Position numbers and translations under genes: made by a program. Of a stretch of DNA of 64,000 nucleotides, positions 22,151-33,932 are shown one piece after another. Every line of letters starts with the position of its first letter. The stretch's first letter is position 1. The notes below the pieces were generated by a model. The model saw only the letters and a list, made by a program, of their open reading frames with translations. It did not search any database and was not told the origin of the DNA. The stretch is from Marsupella aquatica. Taxonomy: Eukaryota > Marchantiophyta. The stretch covers positions 14,198,001-14,262,000 of the forward strand of contig OZ316893.1 in the NCBI GenBank assembly GCA_973895155.1, given 5' to 3'.

Positions 22151-23277
22151 GGCCTGTAAGCCAAATTGGGTGACTTGCTCCAAAGACAGGTTTCCTTAAA
22201 AACAACAGGGCTATGAGATGAAAATGAGGGCAAAATACTTTTGTAATTTCACAGGCTTTACTTGGTCAATTCGGAACTTGCACATGAACTTGCACAGTAA
22301 CATGGTAATTTCCCATGAATAAATTGACTTTATCTGGCCCCTATCAGTAACAAGGAAATGATGCTCGGATAACATCATGGACTTGTACTTTTTCTCGCGC
22401 AGGACCTATACCAGTTATAGGTCGTTCAGGCACGAGCAATATCAAACGACGCTCGGATGGATCACAATGTGAAACCATTACTCTGATGGATCTAGCAGTT
22501 TTTGATACAAAAGGGCAAACATGTGAACGAGGTAAAGACTTTCTCTGACTTTTGAAGCAACAGTTGAAATCAATTCATCCGGGTTGCAGTGGTGGTCCAT
22601 ACGAGGTGTTTGGCAAACATGGTGGTGGATACATTCAGGCTTCCTTTTTCAGCACCCTCCTACAATAAGCCAAAATAATAGTGGTAGGTCCATGCAGGCT
22701 TCCTTTTTCAACAGCCATTTCAAATCAGCCAAGCGAGATTATCTCCAATAGCTACTTGCGTTGGTACACCGTAACCATAACATCGAATTGTCACCATATC
22801 AGCCGAAGTTTAAGCAATCTCCTAGCAAAATCATCTGCGATCTGTCTTCTTAGGTGGTGGATTGCCATGATTGGGAGGCTAAGCAAAGAATTGCAAACAG
22901 AATTCATGCTTAAGGAGAGCAGTAAGAATTCCTTTGAGGAGAGCGCTCTGCTTCGGAGTCTCCTGTCCATTCAGATATTGGCCTGATCCAGTTCTAGGAG
23001 GTCAAACACTAGTACCCAGAATCGGTTCCAGTGAAGACCAATAAGAGCTCGAATGTAGCACCACTTGCACCAAGGTCATTTCTTTGTGTAAACAGATTGA
23101 AACACTGAATTCTCATCACGAGCTTCGATGTATCGATAAGCCTCTAATCACGAATCAAATTTACGCGAAGAATCGAATTAATTGTCTGTAATTTCCAACC
23201 TGAATGGAAGCGTGGATATATGTCTTGGGTGCTATGCAGAACCTCGATGGAAAACAGGTACTCCGGAAAAACTAGTG
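22151..23277. other. Region downstream of AVT1, no clear gene
   Basis: Presumably includes the AVT1 3' untranslated region near 23,150-23,277. Plus-strand ORFs at 22,681-22,986 have no recognised motif. A short repeat containing CAGGCTTCCTTTTTCA occurs near 22,636 and 22,694. Confidence 0.4.
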
Positions 23278-25671
23278 CTACCCTTGCAAGCTGTCGATAA
23301 GACCTTTCAAAGAAGACTCCGTGCCCAAGACAGCAAAAATAGTTCCCATCAATATGAGCACTACATTGAGTTGAACTTCGCCTTTTGTCAATGATGGCCA
23401 GAACATCTTGAGGTACAAAGCACAAGGGAACATTATGGAGATGGATATGGAAATTGCTGAGCCGATGAAGGACAGCATGTACCCAAAAAACGGCAGGGCA
23501 ATGGCCAGAACCATGACTGTCAAAAGGAATGCGGTACGAATCAAGGACCCACAAGCCCAATGGGCGATGGAGTTCTCTGCGAAGGGCAATAAACTTTCCA
23601 GTTCTATGGCAACCGGGGCTATACCCAGCGAGAACTTACAGATAGGTGTAACAACAGTGGTCCATAAGACAACGGTTGCAACAGTAAGATGGGTGGGAAT
23701 GTTGAGAGTAATCTGAGATATAGTCGCGTCTCCGAACATGAAGGCACCCATTATGGCCAAGCCTCCATAAATGCATGTTGCGATGGTAAACCCGACAACC
23801 AAAACCTGCAATGAAGTTCAATCCAATTTGATTGATTAGACAATATGAATCAACTAATCACTGAGCCCGTCAAACATTCCTCCAAAAATCTTGCATTTAA
23901 CAAACACAATCACATCAATTCTTGTCTGTCCTTTCTCACCTGTGCGATTATTGTTGTTTGTGGTTACATCCAGGATCTATGGTTGTCAGGCTTCTTGTGC
24001 ACAAAACAAGCAATGTCGACGCATTGGTCTATGATAGTCATTTTTTGGACCTGTCTGTTTGAAATCCCTATAATTATTTCGAACTTCATTGCCAGGATTC
24101 GTCAATTTTGGGTCTGTGTGTTCTGATTATCCATTTATTAGTCATGTTTTTTTCTCTCTCCTCAATTCTTTCACTATCTATCCCAGTAGAAATTGGGGGC
24201 TTAGTACTAACAGCAAGTGACTCGGACATACCTTTGAGAAATCGCGTGGGTCCTTCATTGAAGTGTAAATGCTCGGAATGATGACATGGCCTGAGTAGCA
24301 GAACGCGTACAGGCCAGAAACAAGCGGCAAGTTTCCAAGTTGGAAAAGGGGAACTGATTGAGAGAAGCCGACTCCCCCAAAGAATCCAGCCCAGGCTACG
24401 GCTCCCACGATCACAAGGCAGCTGACAACTCCACCGAATGAAAGGTACGAAATATAGGATAAGTCCCTGACACACACAGTGGGGAGCACCACCAACATGG
24501 CAACCACCACCAGAAACTGAGAGGAGTCTAATTGGATCCAGGAAAGGTTGAGTCCAGCATTTGGAAAGAGTTGAGCTAGATTGTCCCCAACTGAAATAGT
24601 ATACCCTACCAAGCAAGCACAAACTTCCATGTACAGAAAAGTAGTGACCACGACTCTCCCTCTCAAACCAAAAGCCACGGCTCCTATATCTTGGTATTTA
24701 ATGATAGCAGGATCTGTAGCTAGGCATTTGCCTAGCAAATACCCTGTGTAGCACATGGTAAATGCAAATAGAATGAGAAGACTTAAACTGAACAGCCCTC
24801 CTTGAACAACTGCATAAGGAACCGAGAGCATGCCCATCCCTGCAATGAACATAAAAACAGAAATCAGTTCTCAAAATGAGTAGGACACTTGAAGATAGTT
24901 TGATTGGGACATGTTCCCGGCTAATACATGTCACTTGCAGACCACAAACCACTCCGCACAAAAGGAATGATGACTTGGAATGCACTAAGCAGGCCGATTA
25001 TCGTTGCGCAAGATAAATTTGAGTTATCAAACCCACACGACTTCAAGAAATATTTTCCCTCAAAGAGACAAGTTGAAGACTTATCAATGCAATACGAAAG
25101 ACAGAGTGATCAAATATTTTAAATTGGGATATGAAATGTGCTCTGGAAACCGTAGATTGCGGAACCCAATGAAGGTTATAAAGAAGGAAAAGTTCATTAT
25201 AGCCCAGCCTTCACTAGGTGTAATAGCCAAATTGTAAACCCCAATTCCCGCAAGGGCGACGGCATAGATCCAGCATGACTACCGATCCCAATTGGCATTG
25301 TTAAAGTGCAAGCATATCCAAGAACTTGCCTCCAGCGCGATTTTAGCCTTCAAAAGGGATCCATCACAACGCTTCCTCAACCATTCTATGCTCCTTTTGG
25401 TAATTCAGGCTTGAGATTGGTTCCACTCACCCAATAGGAGCCCGGTGGTGTTCATGGTTGCCGCCCAGAAAGAGCTTGTGCCCTGATTCACGGAGCGCAG
25501 TTCTGGTGGTAAGTCGACGTCCTTCCAAGCCTTTCCATTTTCAAGACCGGTGGGAGATGAACTGTCATGTTCGTAGAGGGCACCATCTTCCAGATCCTCA
25601 GGTGCTTTTGTTCTCCTGACCAAAGCGTCGTTCTCAGTGCGCAACAAAGGATCAGATAACGTGGAGCTCAT
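23278..25671 (-). CDS. AVT1: Vacuolar-type amino acid transporter (AVT1 group)
   Basis: Three minus-strand exons: 25,671-25,431, 24,839-24,232 and 23,805-23,278. The introns are GT-AG, splice phases agree, and the product is 458 residues. I chose the ATG at 25,671; an upstream GTG is unlikely. After an approximately 65-residue hydrophilic N-terminus come the family entry SSFWAATMN and GMGMLSVPYAV, then about ten hydrophobic segments, including the YAFCYSGHVIIPSIYTSMKD region. AVT1 proteins belong to the AAAP/SLC32-like superfamily and exchange neutral or aromatic amino acids with protons across the tonoplast. Substrate and membrane are inferred from the family. Both acceptors read TTCATTGCAG. 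No lesions are visible. Confidence 0.92.
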
Positions 25672-28199
25672 TGCCAGTCCCACCGATCTAAGATCTAGAA
25701 GATCTTGTGAGCAAGCTATTCAGCCACGAGGCAATTGAAGCAGTAGGAAACCGGAATGCGCTTTACATTCCACCAACTCTTTCAGATTTTCCACACGGAG
25801 TGCCAAGTTTGAAAACTAGTAAGATGCCCCAGCCTCTCTAGTTTTCTCCGGACATAATTATGTTGGTCTCCGGAGGCTTTCTCATGAATCGTCAATTCAT
25901 GACGAGGAATCTACGTACAGAATTTCCTGAAATGAATAAAACAACGTCCCACAACTCAGTGACATTTGAGAACCTCACAAACCCACAAAGGATTTATAGC
26001 CAATGAAAGAGTAAGGGCGAATACCGTGGTCACCAACTTGCAATTTTATAACCTGGGAAGAAACATCAATCATTCTGGTAACTTACAAGGCATGCAATTG
26101 CCAGACTGAGCTGCAGCAGTGTAATCGGCAGAATCCTGAGCCTCTGTTATGTGTTCTGATCGTCCTGAGAGCTATCCAAAGATTTAGAGATATTGGTTGA
26201 GATAGCTCTGTAACGAGCGAGAATCACCGAGAAGAGTCAGTCTAGGCGCGATTCAATCGGATTTTAACACCTAAAATCTTAGGAATTTCTTTTCTACGTT
26301 TGAACAATAGGAGCAAGTGTATGCAGACTCATAACAGACAAAGCAGACCGTGATAGTTGTTCTACTACTGTAACCCCCGAAAATGGCTACAGTTCCGATG
26401 GGACTCCAGAAATCACTCGGACAGCTCAATTCCTTCGAGCAAGTTCGTTCCCCATGCCTAACGAGTAGTATTACAACCCTGGAGTAGATCTCCAGCCACA
26501 ATTACTCCGTGAATCATGAGAAGTTGACTGCATTGTGAGACTGAACACGATCGTCTGGGTCAAAATCCCAACGTTGCACTGGGGTGTGGGGGAGGCTCGG
26601 TGGATTTGTGGATTTGTGGATTTCAGATGTCCTGAGGACGAAATGGATTCCGTGCCATGGTAAATTAATCCCAACATTGCTTCCCAGGACACTTGTTGGT
26701 CAGCCAGAAACCCAGCTCGGATTCACAGTACTCTACTCATCAGGGCCGTGCTAATCTACGCAATATTTTACAACTCACAAGTTCTAAGGCTACGTTCCAC
26801 CCACTCTGAGCGTGATCCTCTGAGCGAGCTTCGGGCCTCAAATCGAAACGATATTCGAATCCGGGCGAAGTGTGCTGAAGATATTGCGCCATTGCGGGAG
26901 ATAAACGATCCTCCCGGACGTGGGGACAAGAATGTGACCGAATAGACGGCATTCAGTGCAAGATAAACAAAATTTTGCAACCGAAAAAACACGTGTTTGA
27001 GCATTAAAGGTCGAATCTGCATGCCTACGAGAGGGAGCCCAAAACAGTTGGAGGCCCTCGTTGTGAGAGGACGCGTGGTGGGAAGGAAATCTGTGCTTTG
27101 CCACGTCTTTTGGTGTCTATTCGTACATTTATGTCTCTGTGTTATGTTATTTTTCTCGAAATGGCTACTTTCTCAGCTGCCAGGTGGTCAGCGGTTTAGG
27201 GTTGGCTAGTAAGGTCAATCCCGACAATGTAAGGGTGGCTTTCGGCCGTCTATTTAGTGGCAAAAAGTCACCACATTCCAAGTCTTAGTAATAAAGTGCA
27301 ATGCTATTTTTGAGGGCTAATATGTAAAGGAATACTCTAGTAAGTAACTCTCAATAAGGACTAAACAGAAAAGTAGAGTGGGCCAAAATTAGTTCCTGGA
27401 CCCCTTTCTGTTTTGATTTGATTGAGATAAATGTGTTATACAATGTGTGACACTGAACATAGGGCACTCAGATCATTCTCTCTCTCAATTGAATTGCTAG
27501 TTGCTTTTGATTTGGCGTCAAAAACTGAATTGACAATTGCAAAGCTTATACCATTTTTGCTGTGTGAGTAGGCTGGTGATTCGTGGCTGTTGAATTGTCC
27601 TTCGAATTGTCTCCTGCTCATGCTCGTTGACACTGGTTACGACGTCTAGGTTGGGAATTCTCATACAACAAATTACAGCAGTGGACATCTGACACTTAGC
27701 AGGACGGACAAGGTTCAATCTAGCTTCATCCCACATCAAATTTCATAAGTCTTTATCTTGTGCCAGTCTACTCTAGAGAGTCGAGCAAAATTTAACTAAG
27801 TTTTACCAACTTGTGTGCCTGACTACTCTAGAGAGTTCGTTGTTGAAATTCTTTTGCTGTAGGATTTTTGGAATTGGAGCTTGGACGAGCTTGCTGCAGA
27901 CGATTTACCAGCCACGTTGGGGGTTGTGTCGTCCAAGACTACTATGCCCATTCATTATGTCGGTTACTCGCAGGTATCGATCCACAATAAATTCCACTCA
28001 ATCAATTGAGATATAGAAGCAATTATATCAGTCGGTTACTTGGGCAGCAAGATTTAATAATTACGGAATTCAATCACAATTCACAAAAAAGGGTGGGCAA
28101 TCGGTTACTCAGGGTAAATAAAACGGAGGGTGAGCCTATTGCTAAAGCACAGGTGGTTACACAAGGTAAATAAAATGGTTATTTTTGATTACTTTTTAC
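25672..28199. other. AVT1 upstream region and intergenic DNA
   Basis: The first few hundred bases should hold the AVT1 promoter and leader, but no TATA box was assigned. Overlapping ORFs on both strands near 26,740-27,100 disagree with one another and match no family. A tract near 27,390 (TTAGTTCCTGGACCCC) echoes 21,299 and is probably transposon debris. Confidence 0.4.
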
Positions 28200-28390
28200 A
28201 TCATCTTTTACGGCATGGCGTCCTCGATTTTACCAAAAATTTGCAGCAAACATGAAAGGTGACGTAATTTCATTGTGGAAACCAATCCGTTCCTGTTTAC
28301 AGCGCGCCATGATGATGTGGCGCGCTGTGGAGCCAGGAATTTTGGAAGGGACCTCTAGTGGGGTCCATAAATAGAGATGGGGCAGAAACG
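28200..28390. repeat. Dispersed repeat with perfect 11-bp hairpin
   Basis: Partner of 21,955-22,150. It contains ACAGCGCGCCA (28,299-28,309) and its exact reverse complement TGGCGCGCTGT (28,318-28,328), separated by a short loop. The partner has only a shorter GGCAC/GTGCC pairing at the same place. Confidence 0.7.
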
Positions 28391-29583
28391 GAGGTATATG
28401 CTTGATGGGACTCTTAGGGCTAACTCCCATGTTGTAGGCCCTTCAAAAAGCTGCCCTGAAACTGCTACATGTCATTGTTAGAGTTGATGATATTACCATG
28501 CAGTATCCTACTCCTTAGGCAGGCGTGGCTGCAGGTCTTATGGGCACCCAAGGGCAAGGGCCAGAAACTTTCCAATCCTTGCAGATCCCAACCTTTGTTT
28601 GGCTAATAAACCAAACTTTGAAGGTTTACAGTTTTGTGCAGCCCCGGGCACAGCCTTGTGTAATATGCTGCAGATACAACGCCTCTGGGACACAAGCCCC
28701 TTCGCCAACACAACACGTATAAGTCACAAGGATTGAGTTGATGGTGCTTTTTCTGAAATTGGCGCAAGTGGTAAGGGCCGCATTTGGAAGGATCTTGACA
28801 TGTGATTTTGCCCTTCCAAACCAAATATACGTGATAGGCCCTTACTATACAGTTAGGCAGCACATAAGAATCATGGGTATGGAACTTACATAGGGGGGCT
28901 AGTTTGAAACAACATTTTTGTGGGGGGCCTACTGTGTAACAACAGTTTTGTAGGGGCCATCACATAAATTTGTTTTGGCAAGAGCCCCATCAAGCATATA
29001 CCTCAGCAAAAATGAACCAAAAATAGTATAAAATCATTTTTATTGCAGAAAACCCCCTCACATGAACATGGCTGGGAAAGAATCTGTCAGTTTTGGTCTG
29101 CTGTGAGGTCCATATGAGAATCTCTCAACCTGATCATCTGTTATTTTTTCAACATAAACATGAAATGTGTCTTATTGGGCTTTAGGCTTTGTAGTTTTAT
29201 CAGACCCCTTTAGTTTTAATAAACATTCATGTATCCTAATTACTCCTTAAACACAAATATTTCTCTAAACTTCTCACTAGTTTTTTTAGGCTTCTTGTTG
29301 TGAGGCGCACCACCCAATCTTGTAAAAGACCCCTCGTCCAGAATGGCCACCACACATACTTGACTAGAGATAGCAAGAACACAAGTGTCAATCCCTATCA
29401 GGACAAAATCTGCTATACAGTACTCAAAACTTTGCATATTGCTTAATTCATCGTACCATACACAGTATTTGTAGTTTAATTTTATACATACAATTCATAC
29501 ATGGATGCGGTGTTTTTTTGGAGGTCTTCTAGACAGTTCATATTCTTTTGTACTATCTCAATACCTGTGCGTTGCACAAAAGA
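28391..29583. other. Intergenic sequence, nothing supportable
   Basis: A short diverged duplication (GGGGGGCTAGTTTGAAACAACA and GGGGGGCCTACTGTGTAACA type, near 28,893-28,960) is visible. No gene was recognised. Confidence 0.4.
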
Positions 29584-29813
29584 AGTCGTGTCGGCCAAGA
29601 TGTCATTGAGAAAAAAAATGTCATGGAGAGAAAAGATGTCGTGTTGCCCAAGAGGTCGTTGAGAGTAAAGATGTCGTGTTGCCCAAGAGGTGGTGGAGAG
29701 AAAAGATGTCGTGTCGCTCAAGAGGTCATTGGGAAAAAAGGTCGTGTCGTCCAAGAGATTGTTGGGAGAAAAGATGTCATGTCACCCAAGAGGCCGTTGA
29801 GAGAAAAGATGTA
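29584..29813. repeat. 35-bp minisatellite, about six to seven units
   Basis: Units of the form GTCGTGTTGCCCAAGAGGTC plus GTTGAGAGAAAAGAT repeat with substitutions, and one unit is shortened. The same unit reappears at 41,521-41,640, on the far side of the gypsy insertion. ORFs across it on both strands are read-throughs of the repeat. Confidence 0.9.
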
Positions 29814-30810
29814 GTTGCAGAACTCGACTACCTTAACACTTAGCTCTGGTGTCGCTGACTCCGACGCCAAGCTCCCCTAAGGTCCAAGCCTGGAACGACC
29901 ATCCGGGGAGGACTTAGCATGGGGAGACTTGTGGGCAATGGGGCGTGGCACTAGCAAAGGCAATGTGTTGAACTAGTGACACACATTAAGGACTTAGACG
30001 TCTAGCTGAGGGCTGGTCGGGTCAAGGGGAAAGGGCTGGGCTCAAGGTCGACCGTCCGGACCCCCGGATGGACTTTGAGTTCCGAGGGCGTGAGTGAGAG
30101 CTCCTCTTGGGCCCAAGGCCAATGGAGTTTCCCCATGGGCAACGGACGCTTGGGGCACGAGTTACGACCCGATCCGGGTTTGACCGATTGGGGGTCCTGG
30201 GTGACAATGAGATCTGAGGGCCTAGGCATGAGCACTGGGTCAGCTCGATCACAACGGGCTAAGGCACTCCATTTATGGACGCCTAACTAGAAAGTTATGG
30301 GCATTGCCAATTGGTGGCGCACAGTTGCGGAACTTGACTACCTTAACACTTAGCTCCGGCGTTGCTGACTCCGACGCCATGATCCCTTATGGTCCAGGCC
30401 CGGATAGGCCATCCGGGGAGGACTTAACATTGGGAGACTTGTGGGCAACAAGGCGTCGCAGTGGCGATGGCAAGGCGCTAAACTAGTGACACACACTAAG
30501 GACTTAGACTAGCTAAGGGCTGGTCGGGTCAAGGGGAAAAGGTTCGGGCTCAAGGTTGGTTGTCCGGACCCCCGGACGGACTTTGAGTTCTGAGGGCTCT
30601 GAGTGAGAGCTCCTCTTGGGCACAAGGCCAATGGAGTGGACTCCATGGGCAATTGATGCTTGGGGTGCAAGTTATAGCCCGATCCAGGTTTGGCCAATCG
30701 AGGGCCTAGGCATGAGCAATGGGTCAGCCCAATCACAACGAGCTAAGGCACTCCAATTGCGGACTCCTAACTAGAAAGTTATGGGCATTGCCAATTGGTG
30801 GCGCGACTAG
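29814..30810. repeat. Tandem duplication of about 500 bp
   Basis: The block from GTTGCAGAACTCGACTACC (about 29,816) to CCAATTGGTGGCGC (about 30,320) is repeated from GTTGCGGAACTTGACTACC (30,323) to about 30,805. The copies are clearly diverged. A third copy, inverted, lies at about 5,560-6,160. Confidence 0.8.
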
Positions 30811-32628
30811 ACATGCGAGTTGGGGTCTAGCTAGGTGGGGGGCCAAAATTTGGGGACCAAAGTTGGCCCAGGGATGGCAGGTCTCCAAATGCATATTTGA
30901 GGGAAGTGGTGTCTCCCTAGGGGCTAAGGGCGAGCCAAAGTCATGAGCCGCTGCGGTCGCGACACTAAGAGAAAAAGTCAAACGGAAACGATGATAACTT
31001 CCCAACGAGAAGTCCATTGGGGGACTTCTTGGGTGAGTTGGAAATCTCTCAAGGAGGGCTACATTCTCCTCAGCTCATCTGGGTCTGGGGGTGCCATAGG
31101 TTCTCGGGGTTTGCGGAGGCTATCTCGTCCGCTTGCCGAAATAGTGGCCAAGCCGCATTCAGTCTCTCAAGGGAGCTTACGTTGGGGAGGCAAGGCCTAG
31201 TAGGCGTGGAGGTTGAGTTCCAAGACACTGGGCCCCTAGACCATCAGTTGAGTGAGAACCGGGAGTCGGGTGCTATAGTCGGGGCCATTCTGGTCCCGAC
31301 ATGTTGGGATAAGCTTTAGGACAAGCTACGCTATTTGGGCCATGAGCATGTCTTTGGGGCAGGGTGGTCAGTTGGTGATGGATAGGAATGAGGGGAAACC
31401 CGGGCTGCGCCCAAGGAAGGAGCTATTCTGGACGAACAGTGGGTGTCGGTTCTGGTCCCGGCTTATGGCATCGGGAGGACCTATCGCTGACCTACTTACC
31501 AATGTCTGTTGAGCTTTGAGTTAGGATGCTAAACTTGCAAGATCTAGATCTTGAGGAGTTATTTACCGAGACGCTTGGTTGCTTGTGCAGACAGTGAGGA
31601 CCGTTGAGTAGCGGTCGTGTTAGAGAGCAAGTGCGGCTTCGTATGGGAGGGGCTGCAGGTGGTGCAAGGGGCATCACGTTGCTTGCTTGAGGTATTCCGT
31701 GCAGGCGTTTGGGCACCAGAGGCACTTAGGCATGGGTGTTGGGATTAATGGTGAGGGTGTTGGGTAGCAAGGTTCACCACTCGCTCCCAGACATGCGGGT
31801 TGGGGTCCAGGTGGGAGGCCAAAATTTTGGGACCAAAGTTGGTCTAGGGATGGTAGGTTTCCAGATGCATATATGAGGGAAGTGGTGTCTCCCTGGGGGC
31901 TAAGGGCGAGCCAAAGTCATGAGCCGCGGCGATCACGACACTAAGGGAAAATGCCAAACGGAAACGGCGATAACTTCATAACGGGAAGTCTGTTGGGGGA
32001 CTTCTTGGATGCGTTGGAAATCTCTCAAGGAGGGCTATGTCCTCTTGAGCTCAGCTGGGTTTGGGGGTGCCATTGGTTCTCGGGGTTTGTGGGGCTTATC
32101 TCACCCGCTTGCCAAATTTTGCCAAAATAGCAGTCAAGCCACGTTCAGTCTCTCAAAGGAGCTTGCGTTGGGGAGGCAAGGCCAAGTAGGCATGGAGGAT
32201 GAGTTCCAAGGCACTGGTCCCTAGACCATCAGTGGGGCAAGAACCGGGAGTTGGTCGCTGGAGTCGGGGCCATTCTGGTCCCGGCATGTTGGGACAAGCT
32301 ACGCTTATTGGGCCATGAGCATGTCCTGGGGGTAGGGCGGTCAGTTGATGATGGATAGGTACAAGGGGGAACTCGGGTTTCACCCAAGGAAGGAGTTGTT
32401 TTGAACAAATAGTGGATGTCGGTTCTAGTTCCGGCTTATGGCATAGGGAGGACGTATCACTGACCTAATTACCAACGTTTGTTGAGCTTGAGTTAAGATG
32501 CTAGAATTGGGAGATCTAGATCCTGAGGGGTTACTTACCAAGACGCTTGGTTGCTTGTGCAGACAATGAGGACCGTTGAGTAGCGGTAAAGTTGGAGAGC
32601 AAATGTGGCTTCGTATGAGAGGGGCCGC
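30811..32628. repeat. Tandem duplication of about 980 bp, second copy split by the gypsy element
   Basis: Copy one runs about 30,811-31,791 (start ACATGCGAGTTGGGGTC). Copy two starts at about 31,792 (ACATGCGGGTTGGGGTC), is cut at 32,628 and resumes at 41,391. Copy one has no gypsy insertion and reads straight through the equivalent point near 31,658, so it serves as an internal empty site. No coding function is apparent. Confidence 0.85.
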
Positions 32629-33786
32629 TGTCGTGATTTTCTCTTAAGTTATAAAAAATTGTTTGTTTTAATATACTATAGATTATATAAGTAATTTAGT
32701 AGTTAGATTATTAAATTTAGATTTTATTAAAACTCTTTAGCTATATTAACGGACTATAGTAGTTCTACCAATGCATATGAGTAGTTCCACCAACTACAAT
32801 AATATTCACCAACGCATAGTAGTTCTACCAACGCACAGTAGGTCCATCAGCGCATAGTAGTTTTACTAACGCACATTAGTTTTACCAACGCACAGTAGGT
32901 CTACCAACGCATAGTAGTTCCACCAACGCATGGTAGTTCCACCTACTAAAAGTAGTTTCACCAACTATGAACAGTACTAGCACACTCTTTGGTATTAGAT
33001 GTTTGACACTTGGCCTTCATCCAAGTGCTTGGGCTTGATCCATGCCCTCTTGGTGTGCACTATAAATAAAGTGGTGAGGGACACTCTCCCCTCATTCCGC
33101 AGTGTTTATCATTCAAGGTTGTGAAGCTCTTTTGTGCCTTGAATATAGTAGTGGAGCGTCCTTTGGCCCGGATAGCAAAGGAATGAGTGGTAGACTTATA
33201 GATGGGACCTTAGGGAATAAGGTTTCTTTGGGAATATAGGGGTGGGGCGTCCTTTGGCCCAGATAGCAAAGGAATAGGAGAGCCATCATGAATCCAGGAG
33301 AGAGAGTTATCCCTGATCTTCCCCTTCATAATCCGTTTTTGATTAGAGTCCATCTTTTAGACAAACCATCTATGAGGCAACATCTAACCTATCATTTTGG
33401 AGCTCAATTTGCAACTGCGGTTATGGTTTCTAACGAGCCAATAATATACCCAATGGTGTCGTACCGAGAGGAGTGGGAGTGCATCATCTTTGTCCTTTAT
33501 TGAAGTCATGGATCTGAATAGGAGTCCGGATGATATTCCTGTTTTATTTTCTCTTGGAGATATTAGAATCATATGTCATAAGAAAACTAATTTTCGTGAT
33601 GTGTTGGTCCGCAAGTATGGTGAAGTAAGGTTTAACAGTATTTTAATTTCACCTGAACCTTTCTTAATACCCACTACCCTTGTTACTAGAATTATCATTT
33701 TGATTTTAGTGTAGAACTTATGAGCATGCAAGGTTAACTTCAAAAGAGCCAACATGCTCTTGCCAGAAAATACGGTCACCCGGACA
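32629..33786 (+). repeat. 5' LTR of gypsy element
   Basis: 1,158 bp, TG...CA. It contains an internal minisatellite of roughly 19-bp units (GCATAGTAGTTCYACCAAC type) at about 32,757-32,960, and a TATA box downstream. A 71-codon ORF at 33,288-33,503 is present in both LTRs but has no recognised family; it is kept only because LTR identity is high. Confidence 0.95.
33061..33068 (+). promoter_or_regulatory. LTR TATA box
   Basis: TATAAATA, preceded by a GTGTGCAC stretch. It is positioned mid-LTR as expected for the U3/R boundary. The identical box is at 40,665-40,672 in the 3' LTR. Confidence 0.65.
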
Positions 33787-33790
33787 TAAG

Positions 33791-33808
33791 TGGCGACCAT
33801 ACTGGGGA
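33791..33808 (+). other. Probable tRNA primer-binding site
   Basis: TGGCGACCATACTGGGGA begins four bases after the 5' LTR, starting TGG as required to pair with a tRNA CCA end. Which tRNA it matches was not determined. Confidence 0.6.
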
Positions 33809-33932
33809 ATCGCTGGATTTGGAAGTTAGCTTGTGCATATTTGAGTTCTAATGGATGAAAAGAGATATGGTTTTGGAACTTTGAGTTCTTAACTTGTTTA
33901 TATTATTAAGTCAAGAGGGAAGAATTGCAATC

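Noticed and set aside
22681-22986. 101-codon plus-strand ORF
   Set aside because: No recognised motif, likely within or beyond the AVT1 3' region on the opposite strand.
29482-29814. ORFs with repeated peptides on both strands
   Set aside because: Read-through of the 35-bp minisatellite; the period is not a multiple of three, so frames change between units.
33288-33503. 71-codon ORF present in both gypsy LTRs
   Set aside because: Its conservation reflects LTR identity only; no family recognised and it lies in LTR DNA.
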